Under the pieces are notes generated by a model, which made no database searches, was not told the DNA's origin, and saw only the letters and a program-made list of their open reading frames with translations. A program made the translations under genes and the position numbers. Below, piece by piece: positions 25,940 through 34,574 of a DNA stretch of 64,000 nucleotides; position 1 is the first letter of the stretch; each line of letters opens with the position of its first letter. This stretch comes from Leptospira stimsonii (GTDB lineage: Bacteria; Spirochaetota; Leptospiria; Leptospirales; Leptospiraceae), in contig NZ_QHCT01000001.1 of NCBI RefSeq assembly GCF_003545885.1, forward strand, positions 1 through 64,000, in the 5' to 3' direction.

Positions 25940-26536
25940 TCATTCTCTATTTTGCGTTTGTTCCGACGCTCGCTCTTCCAATCCTGCTTTTCTGTAGAGC
26001 TCCGCTAAGTCCCGATGGATCTTATCAAACTTTCTTTTTATTTCCAAAGCTTTGTGATATTCTAGAAGCGCTTCTTTGATTTTTCCTTCTTGTTCATAGG
26101 CTTTTCCCAAATAATAGAGGGCATCCACCTGACTATCATCAGACTGTGTAGCATAAACTAAATGTTGTTTGGCTTCCTCTTTCTTTGTGCCTTCGTTTAA
26201 TAAAATGCGCCCTAACCAAGAATGTGCATTTGAATTTCCCGGAAAATCACTCACGACATCTTCGAAGACTTTCTTTGCGTCTTCAAATCTCCCTGAATAA
26301 TAGTATGACTTGCCTAACATAATTCTAGAAGAGATAAGCTTCTTGTCTTCTTTCGAAGCTAACTCAAATTTTTCGATCGCGGTTTTTAAATTTCTTTCGG
26401 AATAAGCTTGAACACCTTCTTTGTAAAAAGTAAGTGCATCTTCTTTAGAGGAACAAGATAAGAATACCGGGAGAAATATTATAAATATGAAATATTTTAT
26501 TGATAAGAGAATTTCATCTTTCCTTAGGTTAGTCAT
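25940..26536 (-). CDS. TPR lipoprotein
   Basis: A 198-residue protein with signal peptide IKYFIFIIFLPVFLSC (lipobox FLSC, Cys near residue 28) and about four tetratricopeptide repeats covering nearly the whole mature part, e.g. SRIMLGKSYYYSGRFEDAKK and DALYYLGKAYEQEGKIKEAL. TPR units bind protein partners, so this is likely an outer- or inner-membrane-anchored periplasmic scaffold. It begins seven bases after the stop of the SurA-N-like lipoprotein gene. Its place in the unit feeding into two RND permeases suggests a role in assembly or partner recruitment for that system, as inference. Confidence 0.85.
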   Translation of the reverse strand: MTNLRKDEILLSIKYFIFIIFLPVFLSCSSKEDALTFYKEGVQAYSERNLKTAIEKFELASKEDKKLISSRIMLGKSYYYSGRFEDAKKVFEDVVSDFPGNSNAHSWLGRILLNEGTKKEEAKQHLVYATQSDDSQVDALYYLGKAYEQEGKIKEALLEYHKALEIKRKFDKIHRDLAELYRKAGLEERASEQTQNRE

Positions 26537-26543
26537 GATACGT

Positions 26544-27209
26544 TTAATCCCTAATTACGTTATTGATTGCGTTGTATTTTATCTGCACAGAATTGTTCTT
26601 CTTAAGGGTACCTACGACTTCTTTCTTTTTTTCGTTCCGGATTTCGTAGAGCTTCTTCCACTTTAGATATCTTGCAGTGTTTTCTAATTTTTTCTTAGCT
26701 TCAGTCTCTGAAAGACCAACTGGTAGTTTATTCTTATTCAAATTATAAAAATCCTCGATATCTTTTTCTCTGATCTCGATATCAGGAAAGTTATTATTGG
26801 TTTCAAAGACACCGGATTTTTTATCCAAGTAGTAAGCAATAATTCCTTTGCGAATATATGGCCAAAGATATGCGGCCGCCTCAGGGCTATTTAAATCCAG
26901 ATCGGCTACCGCATCCTTTAAGATGACAGTATCTTCAACATATCTATTTAAATATTTTTCGAGCTCTTCAGGTTGAGGAAACTCCTGTTTAAGTTCAAAA
27001 TGAGCTCTTTCAAAGACGAGCTCATCCCGAAAAACCGCGGCAGAATAAGGAGCGCCGTTTAAACTGAATAATTCGGGTTTTCCAGTTCTCCTCTCGAGTT
27101 TAGTTTCCACAAACTTTTCTAACGGATAACTTTTACCGCAAAAAGAGAACGCGAAGAATATGAATAAAACGTAAACAGAAAAGCATAATGCTCTTGTTAG
27201 CATTCTCAA
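26544..27209 (-). CDS. Lipoprotein resembling the N-terminal chaperone part of SurA/PrsA
   Basis: A 221-residue lipoprotein: signal MRMLTRALCFSVYVLFIFFAFSFC with lipobox FSFC. The mature part is almost all helical. FSLNGAPYSAAVFRDEL looks like the 'v-n-G-x-x-I-x-x-x-x-f' start of SurA/PrsA chaperone domains, followed by ELEKYLNRYVEDTVILKDA and, near the end, a helix EIREKDIEDFYNLNKNKLP, the usual 'i-t-e-e-e-i-x-x-y-y-e-x-n' helix. The parvulin isomerase domain itself is absent: the closing region is a helix and a Lys-rich tail. So it would act, if at all, as a holdase. The ATG overlaps the stop of the TPR gene before it by four bases. Family assignment is from pattern only. Confidence 0.65.
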   Translation of the reverse strand: MRMLTRALCFSVYVLFIFFAFSFCGKSYPLEKFVETKLERRTGKPELFSLNGAPYSAAVFRDELVFERAHFELKQEFPQPEELEKYLNRYVEDTVILKDAVADLDLNSPEAAAYLWPYIRKGIIAYYLDKKSGVFETNNNFPDIEIREKDIEDFYNLNKNKLPVGLSETEAKKKLENTARYLKWKKLYEIRNEKKKEVVGTLKKNNSVQIKYNAINNVIRD

Positions 27210-27769
27210 CCCTTCTTCAACTCTTCTATTTTTGCCTTCGCATCCTTCTTAGGTTTATCATATTCCTGCGGAGCGACTTCGATAAATTTCATGTAGTTCG
27301 CAATGGCTTTCTTCTTATCGCCTAAGCGCGAATAAACGATGCCCAAGTTGAAATAAGATTCCGAAATTGAAGGATCGATTCCAACGCTTTTTTCATAGTT
27401 CAGCGCGGCTTTCTCGTTGTTCTGTTGCTTTTGATAAGCGACACCCAGATTATAATGAGCTCTTGCGTAGGAAGGATTCTTTTCCAACGCCTTGGCAAAG
27501 TGAATGATAGCTTGCTCTAACTTGCCTTCATTGAGAAAGGTAATACCGACATTATTGACATATTCTGGCGATTGAGGATCTAATTTAACCGCTTTTTCGA
27601 AATAAGCGCGCGCTTGAATGAGATCTCCCCGACTCAGTGATGTCAAACCTTGTTGATTTGATTCAAATGCTTTTGATTGTTCTTCCATTGTTGGCAAACT
27701 GTCTCCGAAGCAATTTACGGAAATACCGAAAAAAACCACAAAAAGAATGATTAACGTTTTTTGACTCAT
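27206..27769 (-). CDS. Exported TPR protein, first gene of the RND operon
   Basis: A 187-residue protein with an N-terminal signal (KTLIILFVVFFGISVNC; cleavage could be at the Cys as a lipoprotein, or after FGD). Four TPR units follow: SRGDLIQARAYFEKAVKLDP, YVNNVGITFLNEGKLEQAI, RAHYNLGVAYQKQQNNEKAA and SYFNLGIVYSRLGDKKKAI. TPR proteins scaffold other proteins. It overlaps the next gene by four bases and appears to be the first of seven tightly packed minus-strand genes ending with the RND permeases. The 145-base gap upstream is shared with the divergent MORN gene and must hold both promoters. Confidence 0.85.
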   Translation of the reverse strand: MSQKTLIILFVVFFGISVNCFGDSLPTMEEQSKAFESNQQGLTSLSRGDLIQARAYFEKAVKLDPQSPEYVNNVGITFLNEGKLEQAIIHFAKALEKNPSYARAHYNLGVAYQKQQNNEKAALNYEKSVGIDPSISESYFNLGIVYSRLGDKKKAIANYMKFIEVAPQEYDKPKKDAKAKIEELKKG

Positions 27770-27914
27770 ATTTCGTTTCTAAACTTCCTATTTAACCAAC
27801 ATTCTAAACGATTATTGGTTTCCTAACTAATTTTCGAAAAAAGGATTTCATAAATTGAACTCTCTTAGAACTTATTCTCATTAAATCCTAAAAATTAAAG
27901 CGACGGCAAGTCAG

Positions 27915-28652
27915 ATGAGACATAAAATTCTCGAAAGCATACGAAAGACTTTCTCAAAGATCAGAATCCTTACTGGAAATGGACTTACCTTCATTATGCA
28001 ATTTGCGAAGCGTAGGAAAATCCTTTTCACCTTTTCCGTTCTACTCTTACTCTTCCTTGGAACTATTAGTATATACTTCCTGTTCTTTCGTTCGGCCAAA
28101 TGCACGTACGGAAATTGCAATTTTGGTTTCGGAGCAAAAGAATTTAGAAACGGCACACGTTATGCCGGTGAGTTCTATTCTGGCAAATATAACGGTATTG
28201 GCACGATTCGAAATCCTGAGGGTCACTCCTATGAAGGAGAGTGGAAATTAGGAAAGAAGCATGGAAAAGGAAAATACGTTTATCCTGACGGAAGCATCTA
28301 TCAAGGAGAATTCGTTGAAGACGTTAAACAAGGGTTAGGTGTTTTTATATGGCCCGATCAAACAAAACTCAGTGCTCGTTTTATAAACGGTGAACCGGAA
28401 GGAAAAGGAATTTTAATTCTTCCAAATGAAATCGAGTTCGTTGGCGAATATAAAAACGGAATCATCTACCAAGGAAAGGGAATCTACGTTTATGACGATG
28501 GTTCTAAATATATGGGCGAATGGCTACAAGGCAAGAGACATGGTAAGGGAACTCTTTTAAGTGAGACCGGGAATATTCTTTTCATCGGAGAATGGGAAAA
28601 CGACCATCAGAAAAAAGCAATGTCCCTAAACGACGCAAAAATCAAAAAATAA
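27915..28652 (+). CDS. Membrane-anchored MORN-repeat protein
   Basis: A 245-residue protein. A basic N-terminus of about 33 residues precedes one membrane helix (ILFTFSVLLLLFLGTISIYF, about 36-56). A later ATG at 27996 would give a shorter n-region. The rest consists of about six MORN repeats with the 'Y-x-G-E-W/F-x-x-G-x-x-x-G-x-G' signature: RYAGEFYSGKYNGIGTI, SYEGEWKLGKKHGKGKYVY, IYQGEFVEDVKQGLG, KYMGEWLQGKRHGKG. MORN repeats are beta-hairpin modules that bind lipid or protein. It is divergent from the RND-linked run and 39 bases ahead of an SH3 protein, so the two plus-strand genes may be co-transcribed. Specific function unknown. Confidence 0.88.
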   Translation: MRHKILESIRKTFSKIRILTGNGLTFIMQFAKRRKILFTFSVLLLLFLGTISIYFLFFRSAKCTYGNCNFGFGAKEFRNGTRYAGEFYSGKYNGIGTIRNPEGHSYEGEWKLGKKHGKGKYVYPDGSIYQGEFVEDVKQGLGVFIWPDQTKLSARFINGEPEGKGILILPNEIEFVGEYKNGIIYQGKGIYVYDDGSKYMGEWLQGKRHGKGTLLSETGNILFIGEWENDHQKKAMSLNDAKIKK

Positions 28653-28691
28653 TTTCTTGAAAACTTAAGGGCTTTGATCCAGTTTCTTTAA

Positions 28692-29786
28692 ATGCAAAGA
28701 ATACTCATACAATCACAGCCCGTATTTTTAAAAATCGCGTTAGCGGCTCTTTTCCTATTCTTTTCCGATTTCGTATTCGCTGAAGACAAACTTTCTCCAA
28801 GATACGTACTCACTTTCGAAGGAAAGCTAAACGTTCGAGAAAAGCCGAAGGACGGAAAAATACTCTTTCAACTGGATAAAGGTGAAAGCGTCTGGATCAA
28901 AGAGGATTCTCAATTTGAGGAATGGCAAGAAATCAAAACAAAAACCGGTGCCAAGGGTTTTGCCGCTTCCGAATTTCTCAGTAAAAAAAAGCCTGAAGAG
29001 TTGACGGATGCCAAACTTTTCGGATCCATCAAATCCAGCACGGAAGGTTCCTGGTTTCGGTCCTTAGCGATCAGAGTCAAAAATCAATGGTTGTCCGCGA
29101 GCGATCATTCCGCAGAAACTTATTTCTTAGAAAAGAAGAAGATTCAGGAAAAAGAAAAAGCGATCGCTTATGAACGCACAAATATCGCGGGTGAATTTTT
29201 GCCCGAAACGAAAGAGATCACGGGTTGTCAGGAAATTAGAGTGATCAAAGGAAACTTCAACGCGTTTCGAAAAATCGATACGTATCAGGATTCCGTCTTT
29301 GCTATTTTTGGAGCTAAGATCGGAGATAAGGTTCGATCGGATCGTTACAATCCTTCGGAAAAAATTTCAAAAATCATGGATGCGTCCGCTAATTCCATTT
29401 TTAAAAAGAAACATCCGAACAAGGACGAACTTAAATTCTTAAAAAGGGGAGATTTTTATACGATCAATTCCCCTGGGAAAAAATACATCTTCATTCGATA
29501 CGCGATCAAAAAGGAGCCCGAAGAGAAGTCCTATTACGCGGCTTTATACGAATTGAATGGTGAGGAGCTCGGCAAAAAAATATTCGAAAAATTTGATATA
29601 CTCATGAACGAACAGGCAATCTACGGAGGGCAATATCATTTTATCGATGCCCTTGACCTAGATGAAAACGGAACCCCGATTTTAATTTTCCACCACAACG
29701 GCTACGATGGCTATATAAATGAATTCTCTAAAATTATCAACGGTAAATTGGAGACTTTATTTTTGGCGGGCGGGGACGCTTGTTAG
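28692..29786 (+). CDS. Exported SH3-domain protein
   Basis: A 364-residue protein with a Sec signal (FLKIALAALFLFFSDFVFA, cleavage near residue 30). Residues about 35-95 form a bacterial SH3 domain: RYVLTFEGKLNVREKPKDG, a Leu-Asp-Lys-Gly turn, then GAKGFAASEFLSKKKPEEL. Bacterial SH3 domains often bind cell-wall peptides. The remaining 260 residues are lysine-rich and end with a segment FIDALDLDENGTPILIFHH, similar in layout to the C-terminal 'DLDGDG' segment of the SH3 lipoprotein at 61480-62877 in this window; I therefore treat them as the same broad Leptospira family. It follows the MORN gene and ends 170 bases before a convergent SDR gene. Confidence 0.85.
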   Translation: MQRILIQSQPVFLKIALAALFLFFSDFVFAEDKLSPRYVLTFEGKLNVREKPKDGKILFQLDKGESVWIKEDSQFEEWQEIKTKTGAKGFAASEFLSKKKPEELTDAKLFGSIKSSTEGSWFRSLAIRVKNQWLSASDHSAETYFLEKKKIQEKEKAIAYERTNIAGEFLPETKEITGCQEIRVIKGNFNAFRKIDTYQDSVFAIFGAKIGDKVRSDRYNPSEKISKIMDASANSIFKKKHPNKDELKFLKRGDFYTINSPGKKYIFIRYAIKKEPEEKSYYAALYELNGEELGKKIFEKFDILMNEQAIYGGQYHFIDALDLDENGTPILIFHHNGYDGYINEFSKIINGKLETLFLAGGDAC

Positions 29787-29904
29787 GTATTCATTACCTT
29801 AAAACAGTCTTTTCGAACTTTTCGATAATAATGATAGAAAGATTTGTAGTTTCCTTAGAACTCTGCTCCATTCTGAAATACGAATATTTGAATTCTACAT
29901 TATA

Positions 29905-29938
29905 CGATTCCTATGATACATTTTTCTCATAGGAATCG
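29905..29938. terminator. Bidirectional hairpin between convergent genes
   Basis: A perfect 12-base inverted repeat (CGATTCCTATGA / TCATAGGAATCG) with a 10-base loop lies in the 170-base gap between the SH3 gene (plus) and the SDR gene (minus). No strong T-run follows on either side, so it is a probable but not certain shared terminator or transcript-end stabiliser. Confidence 0.55.
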
Positions 29939-29956
29939 ATCTTCTTCTCAGGATTC

Positions 29957-31024
29957 TTATTTGGATAACATATTCGAAGAAACGATCTGTTCAATATGCT
30001 CCGCAAAAGTCTCCGAAATAGGTCTATAAGTCAGTCCTAAATCTTTTTTACTGTAAGAATGATCCAGCGCAAACGGAATTCCTACGTTACGCGAAATATA
30101 AGGCCATGACAGCCCGAAAAATGGCCCTATCAAATACGTTATAAATTTTGGAAGAGCTTTCTTCGGAATCGGAAAACGATTTCCGAATTTCTCTCGAATC
30201 TTTTTGGCAACATCCAAAAATTTCAACGTCTCCGCAGAAACGATATGTCTCCCGCTCGCAGAAGGAGTAAATCCCGCTAAAATATGGGCACGCGCAACGT
30301 CTCTCACGTCTACAAATCCGATCATCATATCCGGAACTCCCGGAGCAAACTTGCCGTTGATCATCGAGAGCATAAAGTTCACACTCGTTCCGTCCGCTCT
30401 TTCGGAAAGAGAAGGTCCCATAACAAAGGAAGGATTGATCGTAACCAAGTCCCATCGCGTCTGTCCTTCCGCAATCTTCCACGCTTCCCTTTCCGCGAGC
30501 GTTTTAGAATAGGGATACGGCTGATGAGTAAGACTGCTGGTTGTATTCCAATCCGCTTCAGAAAGACGATTGTCCGGATGATTCGCCGAATCGCTGTTAT
30601 CTCCCATGATAGCCGCAACACTCGAAGTCAGTACGATCCTTTTTACCGAAGGGGATTGGTTCGCGGATAAGAGAACATTCTTCGTGCCGAAGACCGCGGG
30701 TTCCACTAATTCTTTCTGCGGGTTCTTCACTCCATCGATAAAAAACGGAGATGCTGTATGAATGATCAGCTCAACTCCCCCCTTCTCTTGAATCGCATTC
30801 AAAAACGAACCTTCCCTTAAAAGGTCCGCTTCGAAAAATTCCAATTTTCCGGGAAAGCGTTCTCCCAATTTGAGTAGATGGGAAATTTTTTTAGAATCGC
30901 CCTTATCCCTCACGGTAGCCCTCACCGAAAGTCCGTCTTCCAATAAATATCGAATCACCCAGGAAGCGATATAACCCGCCCCTCCAGTGACAAGAACGGG
31001 TTTAGAACGATCTATTTCTTTCAT
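29957..31024 (-). CDS. NAD(P)-dependent extended short-chain dehydrogenase (aldehyde/dihydroflavonol reductase-like)
   Basis: A 355-residue protein of the extended SDR family. The Rossmann motif [19 protein letters not shown] is at residues 10-28, followed by ATVRD (NADP-type position), and the catalytic Tyr-Lys pair in [12 protein letters not shown] around residues 170-180, with the catalytic Ser in [10 protein letters not shown]. Substrates of this group are small carbonyl compounds or flavonol-like aldehydes; the actual one cannot be read off. The start ATG has a GGAG site about 8 bases upstream. It lies 36-58 bases downstream of the MBL-fold lipoprotein gene on the same strand and may share its transcript. 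A 12-base inverted-repeat hairpin lies 18 bases after the stop. Confidence 0.88.
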   Translation of the reverse strand: MKEIDRSKPVLVTGGAGYIASWVIRYLLEDGLSVRATVRDKGDSKKISHLLKLGERFPGKLEFFEADLLREGSFLNAIQEKGGVELIIHTASPFFIDGVKNPQKELVEPAVFGTKNVLLSANQSPSVKRIVLTSSVAAIMGDNSDSANHPDNRLSEADWNTTSSLTHQPYPYSKTLAEREAWKIAEGQTRWDLVTINPSFVMGPSLSERADGTSVNFMLSMINGKFAPGVPDMMIGFVDVRDVARAHILAGFTPSASGRHIVSAETLKFLDVAKKIREKFGNRFPIPKKALPKFITYLIGPFFGLSWPYISRNVGIPFALDHSYSKKDLGLTYRPISETFAEHIEQIVSSNMLSK

Positions 31025-31059
31025 ACAAATTCTCCGCTAAGCGTTCCTAAAGATAAAAA

Positions 31060-31983
31060 TTAATTACGATTTCCTGATATACTTTGATGTCCGGGATGAA
31101 CTTGGATTCCGGGATATTTGGAAGCGATTTTTTTCAAAAAAGCCAAGGCTACAGCATTCTTCTCCAAGTCCTCAGTAAAGTCTCCCGGAGGAACTTGGTT
31201 TTCCCAACCCCAACTTGTATGGCAAGAATCTCCTAATACCAACTGAGGACCGGAAGAACTCTTCACCAAAAAAGCAAGACTTCCTCGCGTATGACCTTCT
31301 AGATGAAAGATGAGAAGCGACTGATCTCCGAAGAAGTCAATCACTCCCGGAGAATTCTCCGTTTCTTCAAACTTGAGTTCAGAAAGATTCGGATTCTCAC
31401 CTAACACGTTATCGGTGGTCCCTTGAACAAATACGTTGATGAATCTTTTTCCGGTAGACTCCTTAGGGCCGACGAAGATAGGAAGACCGGGAGCGAAGTC
31501 TTTGGTTCCCATGATATGGTCGAGATGCATGTGGGTTAAAAAAATTCCTTCCACTTTTTTAGGATCTTTTTTGAGCCATTCCTCCACAGTAATCTTAATC
31601 TTTAAAGTAGCGGTTTTCATCGCGGAGGCGACGATGGAAGAAATGGGCCATTCTTTGGGATCCTTTCGAAACTCCTTGGAAATACCTGTATCGATCATAT
31701 ATCTTCCGAATTTAGGATGATCGATCACATAAAAATAAATTTGAATGGGCTCCGAACCCGGTTTTAAACTCGCGGCCTTCGGATCGTTTAGATTAATTAA
31801 GCCAGCCCGCTCGACTTCCCAATCTGCCGCTACGAACTTCTGAAAGACAATCGATCCCTTTGTATCCTGATTCAAGTTCTGTAAAGAGAATGTTTTGCCG
31901 AGTTGAACCTGCTTGGATTGGTGAGAAGTCACCGCACAAGAAACGAAGAAGAATAGAAGTGAAATTCTAAAAATATATTCCAT
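31060..31983 (-). CDS. MBL-fold metallo-hydrolase lipoprotein
   Basis: A 307-residue protein from ATG 31983, which has AAGGAT just upstream; a TTG at 31998 is in frame but less likely. Signal [16 protein letters not shown] ends in lipobox FVSC, so it is membrane-anchored. The metallo-beta-lactamase fold is clear: [10 protein letters not shown] (HxHxDH zinc motif), [11 protein letters not shown] (second His), [12 protein letters not shown] (bridging Asp) and a final VHPGHQ. The arrangement resembles lactonase/quorum-quenching or glyoxalase-II-like enzymes (AHL-lactonase type), but specificity cannot be assigned. As a periplasmic or surface lipoprotein it would work outside the cytoplasm. Probably co-transcribed with the SDR gene after it. 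Confidence 0.88.
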   Translation of the reverse strand: MEYIFRISLLFFFVSCAVTSHQSKQVQLGKTFSLQNLNQDTKGSIVFQKFVAADWEVERAGLINLNDPKAASLKPGSEPIQIYFYVIDHPKFGRYMIDTGISKEFRKDPKEWPISSIVASAMKTATLKIKITVEEWLKKDPKKVEGIFLTHMHLDHIMGTKDFAPGLPIFVGPKESTGKRFINVFVQGTTDNVLGENPNLSELKFEETENSPGVIDFFGDQSLLIFHLEGHTRGSLAFLVKSSSGPQLVLGDSCHTSWGWENQVPPGDFTEDLEKNAVALAFLKKIASKYPGIQVHPGHQSISGNRN

Positions 31984-32009
31984 ATCCTTAGAATTCAAAT
32001 TAAAGCGAA

Positions 32010-32204
32010 ATGAGCAAGGTCAATTTGAAAGTCGTTTGCGAAAAAACAGAAACAAAAATTATAGAAAAGATTTTTTTGGGAACCTATTCCGAAGTCGAAT
32101 GTCTTCAAAAAACGATTCTATCGATTCCCATTGAGGAAGCGGTTGAATCAAATAAGCCGCGATCTGTATTCGACGAAGAATATTCCGCCTCAATAGATCC
32201 GTAA
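32010..32204 (+). CDS. Possible small protein, unsupported
   Basis: A 64-codon frame [20 protein letters not shown]... with ordinary amino-acid make-up, divergent from the MBL gene and beside the decayed creD. There is no good ribosome binding site before it and no recognisable motif. It could be a real small gene, a remnant, or chance. I list it only because nothing else occupies the stretch. Confidence 0.2.
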   Translation: MSKVNLKVVCEKTETKIIEKIFLGTYSEVECLQKTILSIPIEEAVESNKPRSVFDEEYSASIDP

Positions 32205-32241
32205 TCTTAAATTAAGTTCGGTCTAAAATTTCATAATTTTT

Positions 32242-33533
32242 TTACTTAAAATTTCGATCGGATTCTAAATCCTGAATACTTCCGGTGAAATATATCGCGA
32301 GCAGAACAAACAATCCCAACGTTCCGACGAGCAATGTAAGATCCTCCAGTTGCAGGATTACGAAAAATAAAACATAAAAACCTAATATGATTCCGACTGC
32401 CACGAGAAAAACCAATTCCCTCTTGAAAAACACCCTTGTAAAAGCGTAGCGAAAGCGAGTTTCAAGGAACAGGAAATCCAATAAGATACGTTAAACGGGA
32501 TGTGTTCGGTTAATGATAAAAGAAGAATAGAGAAAAGCAGAACGGAAAATTCCAAAAGAAGACATTGTATAAAATGCAATCTTACCTACTTAAATACCTC
32601 GATAAAAAAATAAGTTATAAAAGTTAATAACAAAAAGAGTTCGATACATTTGGAAGAGCGGATCGTCCTATGATATTCATCGACCGGTAGAAGAAAACGA
32701 ACCCCGAACGTAAAGTTTTGAATCTGGTCCGTTTCAGAAGCTCCTATAAAATCTGGGGAATAATTTCGATTCAATCCAAAGACGTTCCAGGTCGCTTTAA
32801 AAACATGTATCGTTGATTTCCCTGAAATCGGGAAAAAAATTCCCTTCAAAAGAAGGAGTTTTCCAAGGGGAGCTCAAACTCACCTTCGTCTCCTTGGTAT
32901 AAGTAGAAAATATAACTCCTTACTCCCGTTAAACATAAGTTTAACGAAAAAATCTTTCCTACGACTCGGGATCCCAAGGGAATTTGACGTTGACTCTTGA
33001 AGCGAATACATCGGCAGTTCACGTTCCCGATCCCATCTCCTTTTTTGTATCCCCGATCTGAATTGTAATTTGTTCTCGTATTCCTTTTACGTCGCTGATC
33101 CCCAAGCGAAGGAAATACTTCCGACCAAATAAGATCCTTATTGGAAATCGAAAGAGAATGCTGGTCGCGAGGAGAAAAACTTCCTCGAATTTCAAAACGG
33201 ATGGATACAAAGCAATCACATAGATTCCTCTGTATCTTTTTTCCGGTTTCAAAGAACCGTTAATCTAAAAATCCTCAAGAAGAAAGTGCGCATAACGTAA
33301 AATACTTTCATTCTCACCGAGATCGTTTTTCATCGTATCGTAAAAACGAACGGACACCAACTAACCGCCGATGATTTGAAATTCCCTCTACTTGGAAGTA
33401 ACGTCTTTTTTCGCTTCATTTCCCGTTCTTTCCCTCTCTTGGATAAGAGAAGAAACCAAAGAAGACGGAATCAATAGTAAATGCGCTAATATCCCTATTC
33501 CGATAATTCGAAACGCAAGAGAATTTCTAAACT
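32242..33533 (-). pseudogene. creD: Decayed creD (inner-membrane / cell-envelope integrity protein CreD)
   Basis: No long open frame, but the minus-strand translation pieces match CreD in order. N-terminal: ISSLIQ-ERERTGNEA-type segment (LVSSLIQERERTGNEAKKDV, ending SK then a TAG where CreD has Trp), then EFQIIGG, a TAG, and YAHFLLEDF, a TAG, INGSLKPEKRYRGIYVIALY. Middle: LRLGISDVKGI, later FNGSKELYF and VSLSSPWKTPSFEGNFFPIS. C-terminal: LNRNYSPDF, FGVRFLLPVDEYHRTIRS, a TAG, then LHFIQCLLLEFSVLLFSILL, SLTEHIPFNVSYWI, a frameshift, then ILQLEDLTLLVGTLGLFVLL. Nonsense codons on the plus strand read CTA at 33388, 33361, 33265 and 32586. CreD is known to serve cell-envelope integrity and in some bacteria is tied to beta-lactam response. 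At least four stops and two or more frameshifts make it non-functional. Confidence 0.85.
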
Positions 33534-33661
33534 AGAATAAAAGTCCCCTGAATCAGTGTCTTTACGTCCCAGCTTGAAAAATATAGTGAAACTTAAGTTT
33601 GTCAAGATTTCAGTAACGCAACCACAAAGAGAGGACCTTCGATCAATAAGTCAACATTCAA

Positions 33662-34546
33662 CTAACGTGAAATCACCCATTCGCCTTGAATCTTGGACAA
33701 AAAGAGCGGAATAGAAAAACCAATTTTCTTACTTTCAATCGGACTGTTCCCTGCTTTCGTAAAAACCGAAACTACTTTGTTATCCGCAATCAATTGATAT
33801 TGAAGATCGTTCAATTCAAGTTTATCGAGTTTCCCTCCCACGCTTTTCAAAATACTCTTCACACCCTTTTTCAGATCCTTAATTTCCTCATCCGGAGAAA
33901 TGTATCTGGCTCGGGCAAATTCCTTTGTTCGAAACTCCATCAACTGAAGAAGTTTCTTCTCGTCTTTCTTTTGAAATCCATCGAATAAATCCGTAATCAA
34001 CTTTTGGATTTTTTCCTTATCCTCCGCATTCAATTGAATTACTTCTGCGCTTTTCCATAGATCGGAAGGAGGAATTTCCGTCGGCGTAAATGTGATTACC
34101 TCTTCGATAGGAAGTTTAACTTTTAACCCCGTTGCTTCCTCCCATTCGTAACCCGCAATTTTCTGACCTTCGTCCGGAAACTGTCCCTTTTGTCCGAGGT
34201 AAAGAACCGCTTTGATGCGAGGCGCAACTTCGTCTTCCTTTCTTTTCTTAAGACCTTTCACTTTGATCTTATTGACTCCGGGAAGAATCCATACATTGAG
34301 ATCGATCTGACCGCTAACGTCGTCGCCTTTGGATTCGGAAAGAATCGACATTCCGTTAAATTCAATCGATCCGATCACACCCATCTTAGAATAGACAAGG
34401 TTGTAATAACCGCCTTGAGTTTGGGAAAACAGAGAAGCGGTCAAAAGAAAAAGGAATACAATAAGAGCCTTTTTGCTAATGCGAAATCCATTCTTACAAA
34501 CCAAAAAGCGCATAAAGGAAATCTTAAAATCGAATCGATTGTTCAT
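33662..34546 (-). CDS. Exported hypothetical protein
   Basis: A 294-residue protein; the start at 34546 has AGAAGGAAG about 14 bases upstream, while an ATG at 34513 would shorten the n-region. A signal helix ALIVFLFLLTASLFSQTQ lies at about residues 27-45. The mature part begins GGYYNLVYSKMGVIGSIEFN, continues with a region ending in VIQLNAEDKEKIQKLITDLF and a C-terminal half with helices and strands (DNKVVSVFTKAGNSPIESKK). No enzyme motif is visible. The last part, FDGFQKKDEKKLLQLMEFR, has the look of NTF2/DUF4440-type small domains, but this is weak. It follows the membrane-anchored catalase-like gene by 28 bases and is probably in the same transcript. Confidence 0.75.
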   Translation of the reverse strand: MNNRFDFKISFMRFLVCKNGFRISKKALIVFLFLLTASLFSQTQGGYYNLVYSKMGVIGSIEFNGMSILSESKGDDVSGQIDLNVWILPGVNKIKVKGLKKRKEDEVAPRIKAVLYLGQKGQFPDEGQKIAGYEWEEATGLKVKLPIEEVITFTPTEIPPSDLWKSAEVIQLNAEDKEKIQKLITDLFDGFQKKDEKKLLQLMEFRTKEFARARYISPDEEIKDLKKGVKSILKSVGGKLDKLELNDLQYQLIADNKVVSVFTKAGNSPIESKKIGFSIPLFLSKIQGEWVISR

Positions 34547-34574
34547 AAAATTCTAATACTTCCTTCTAACAAGT

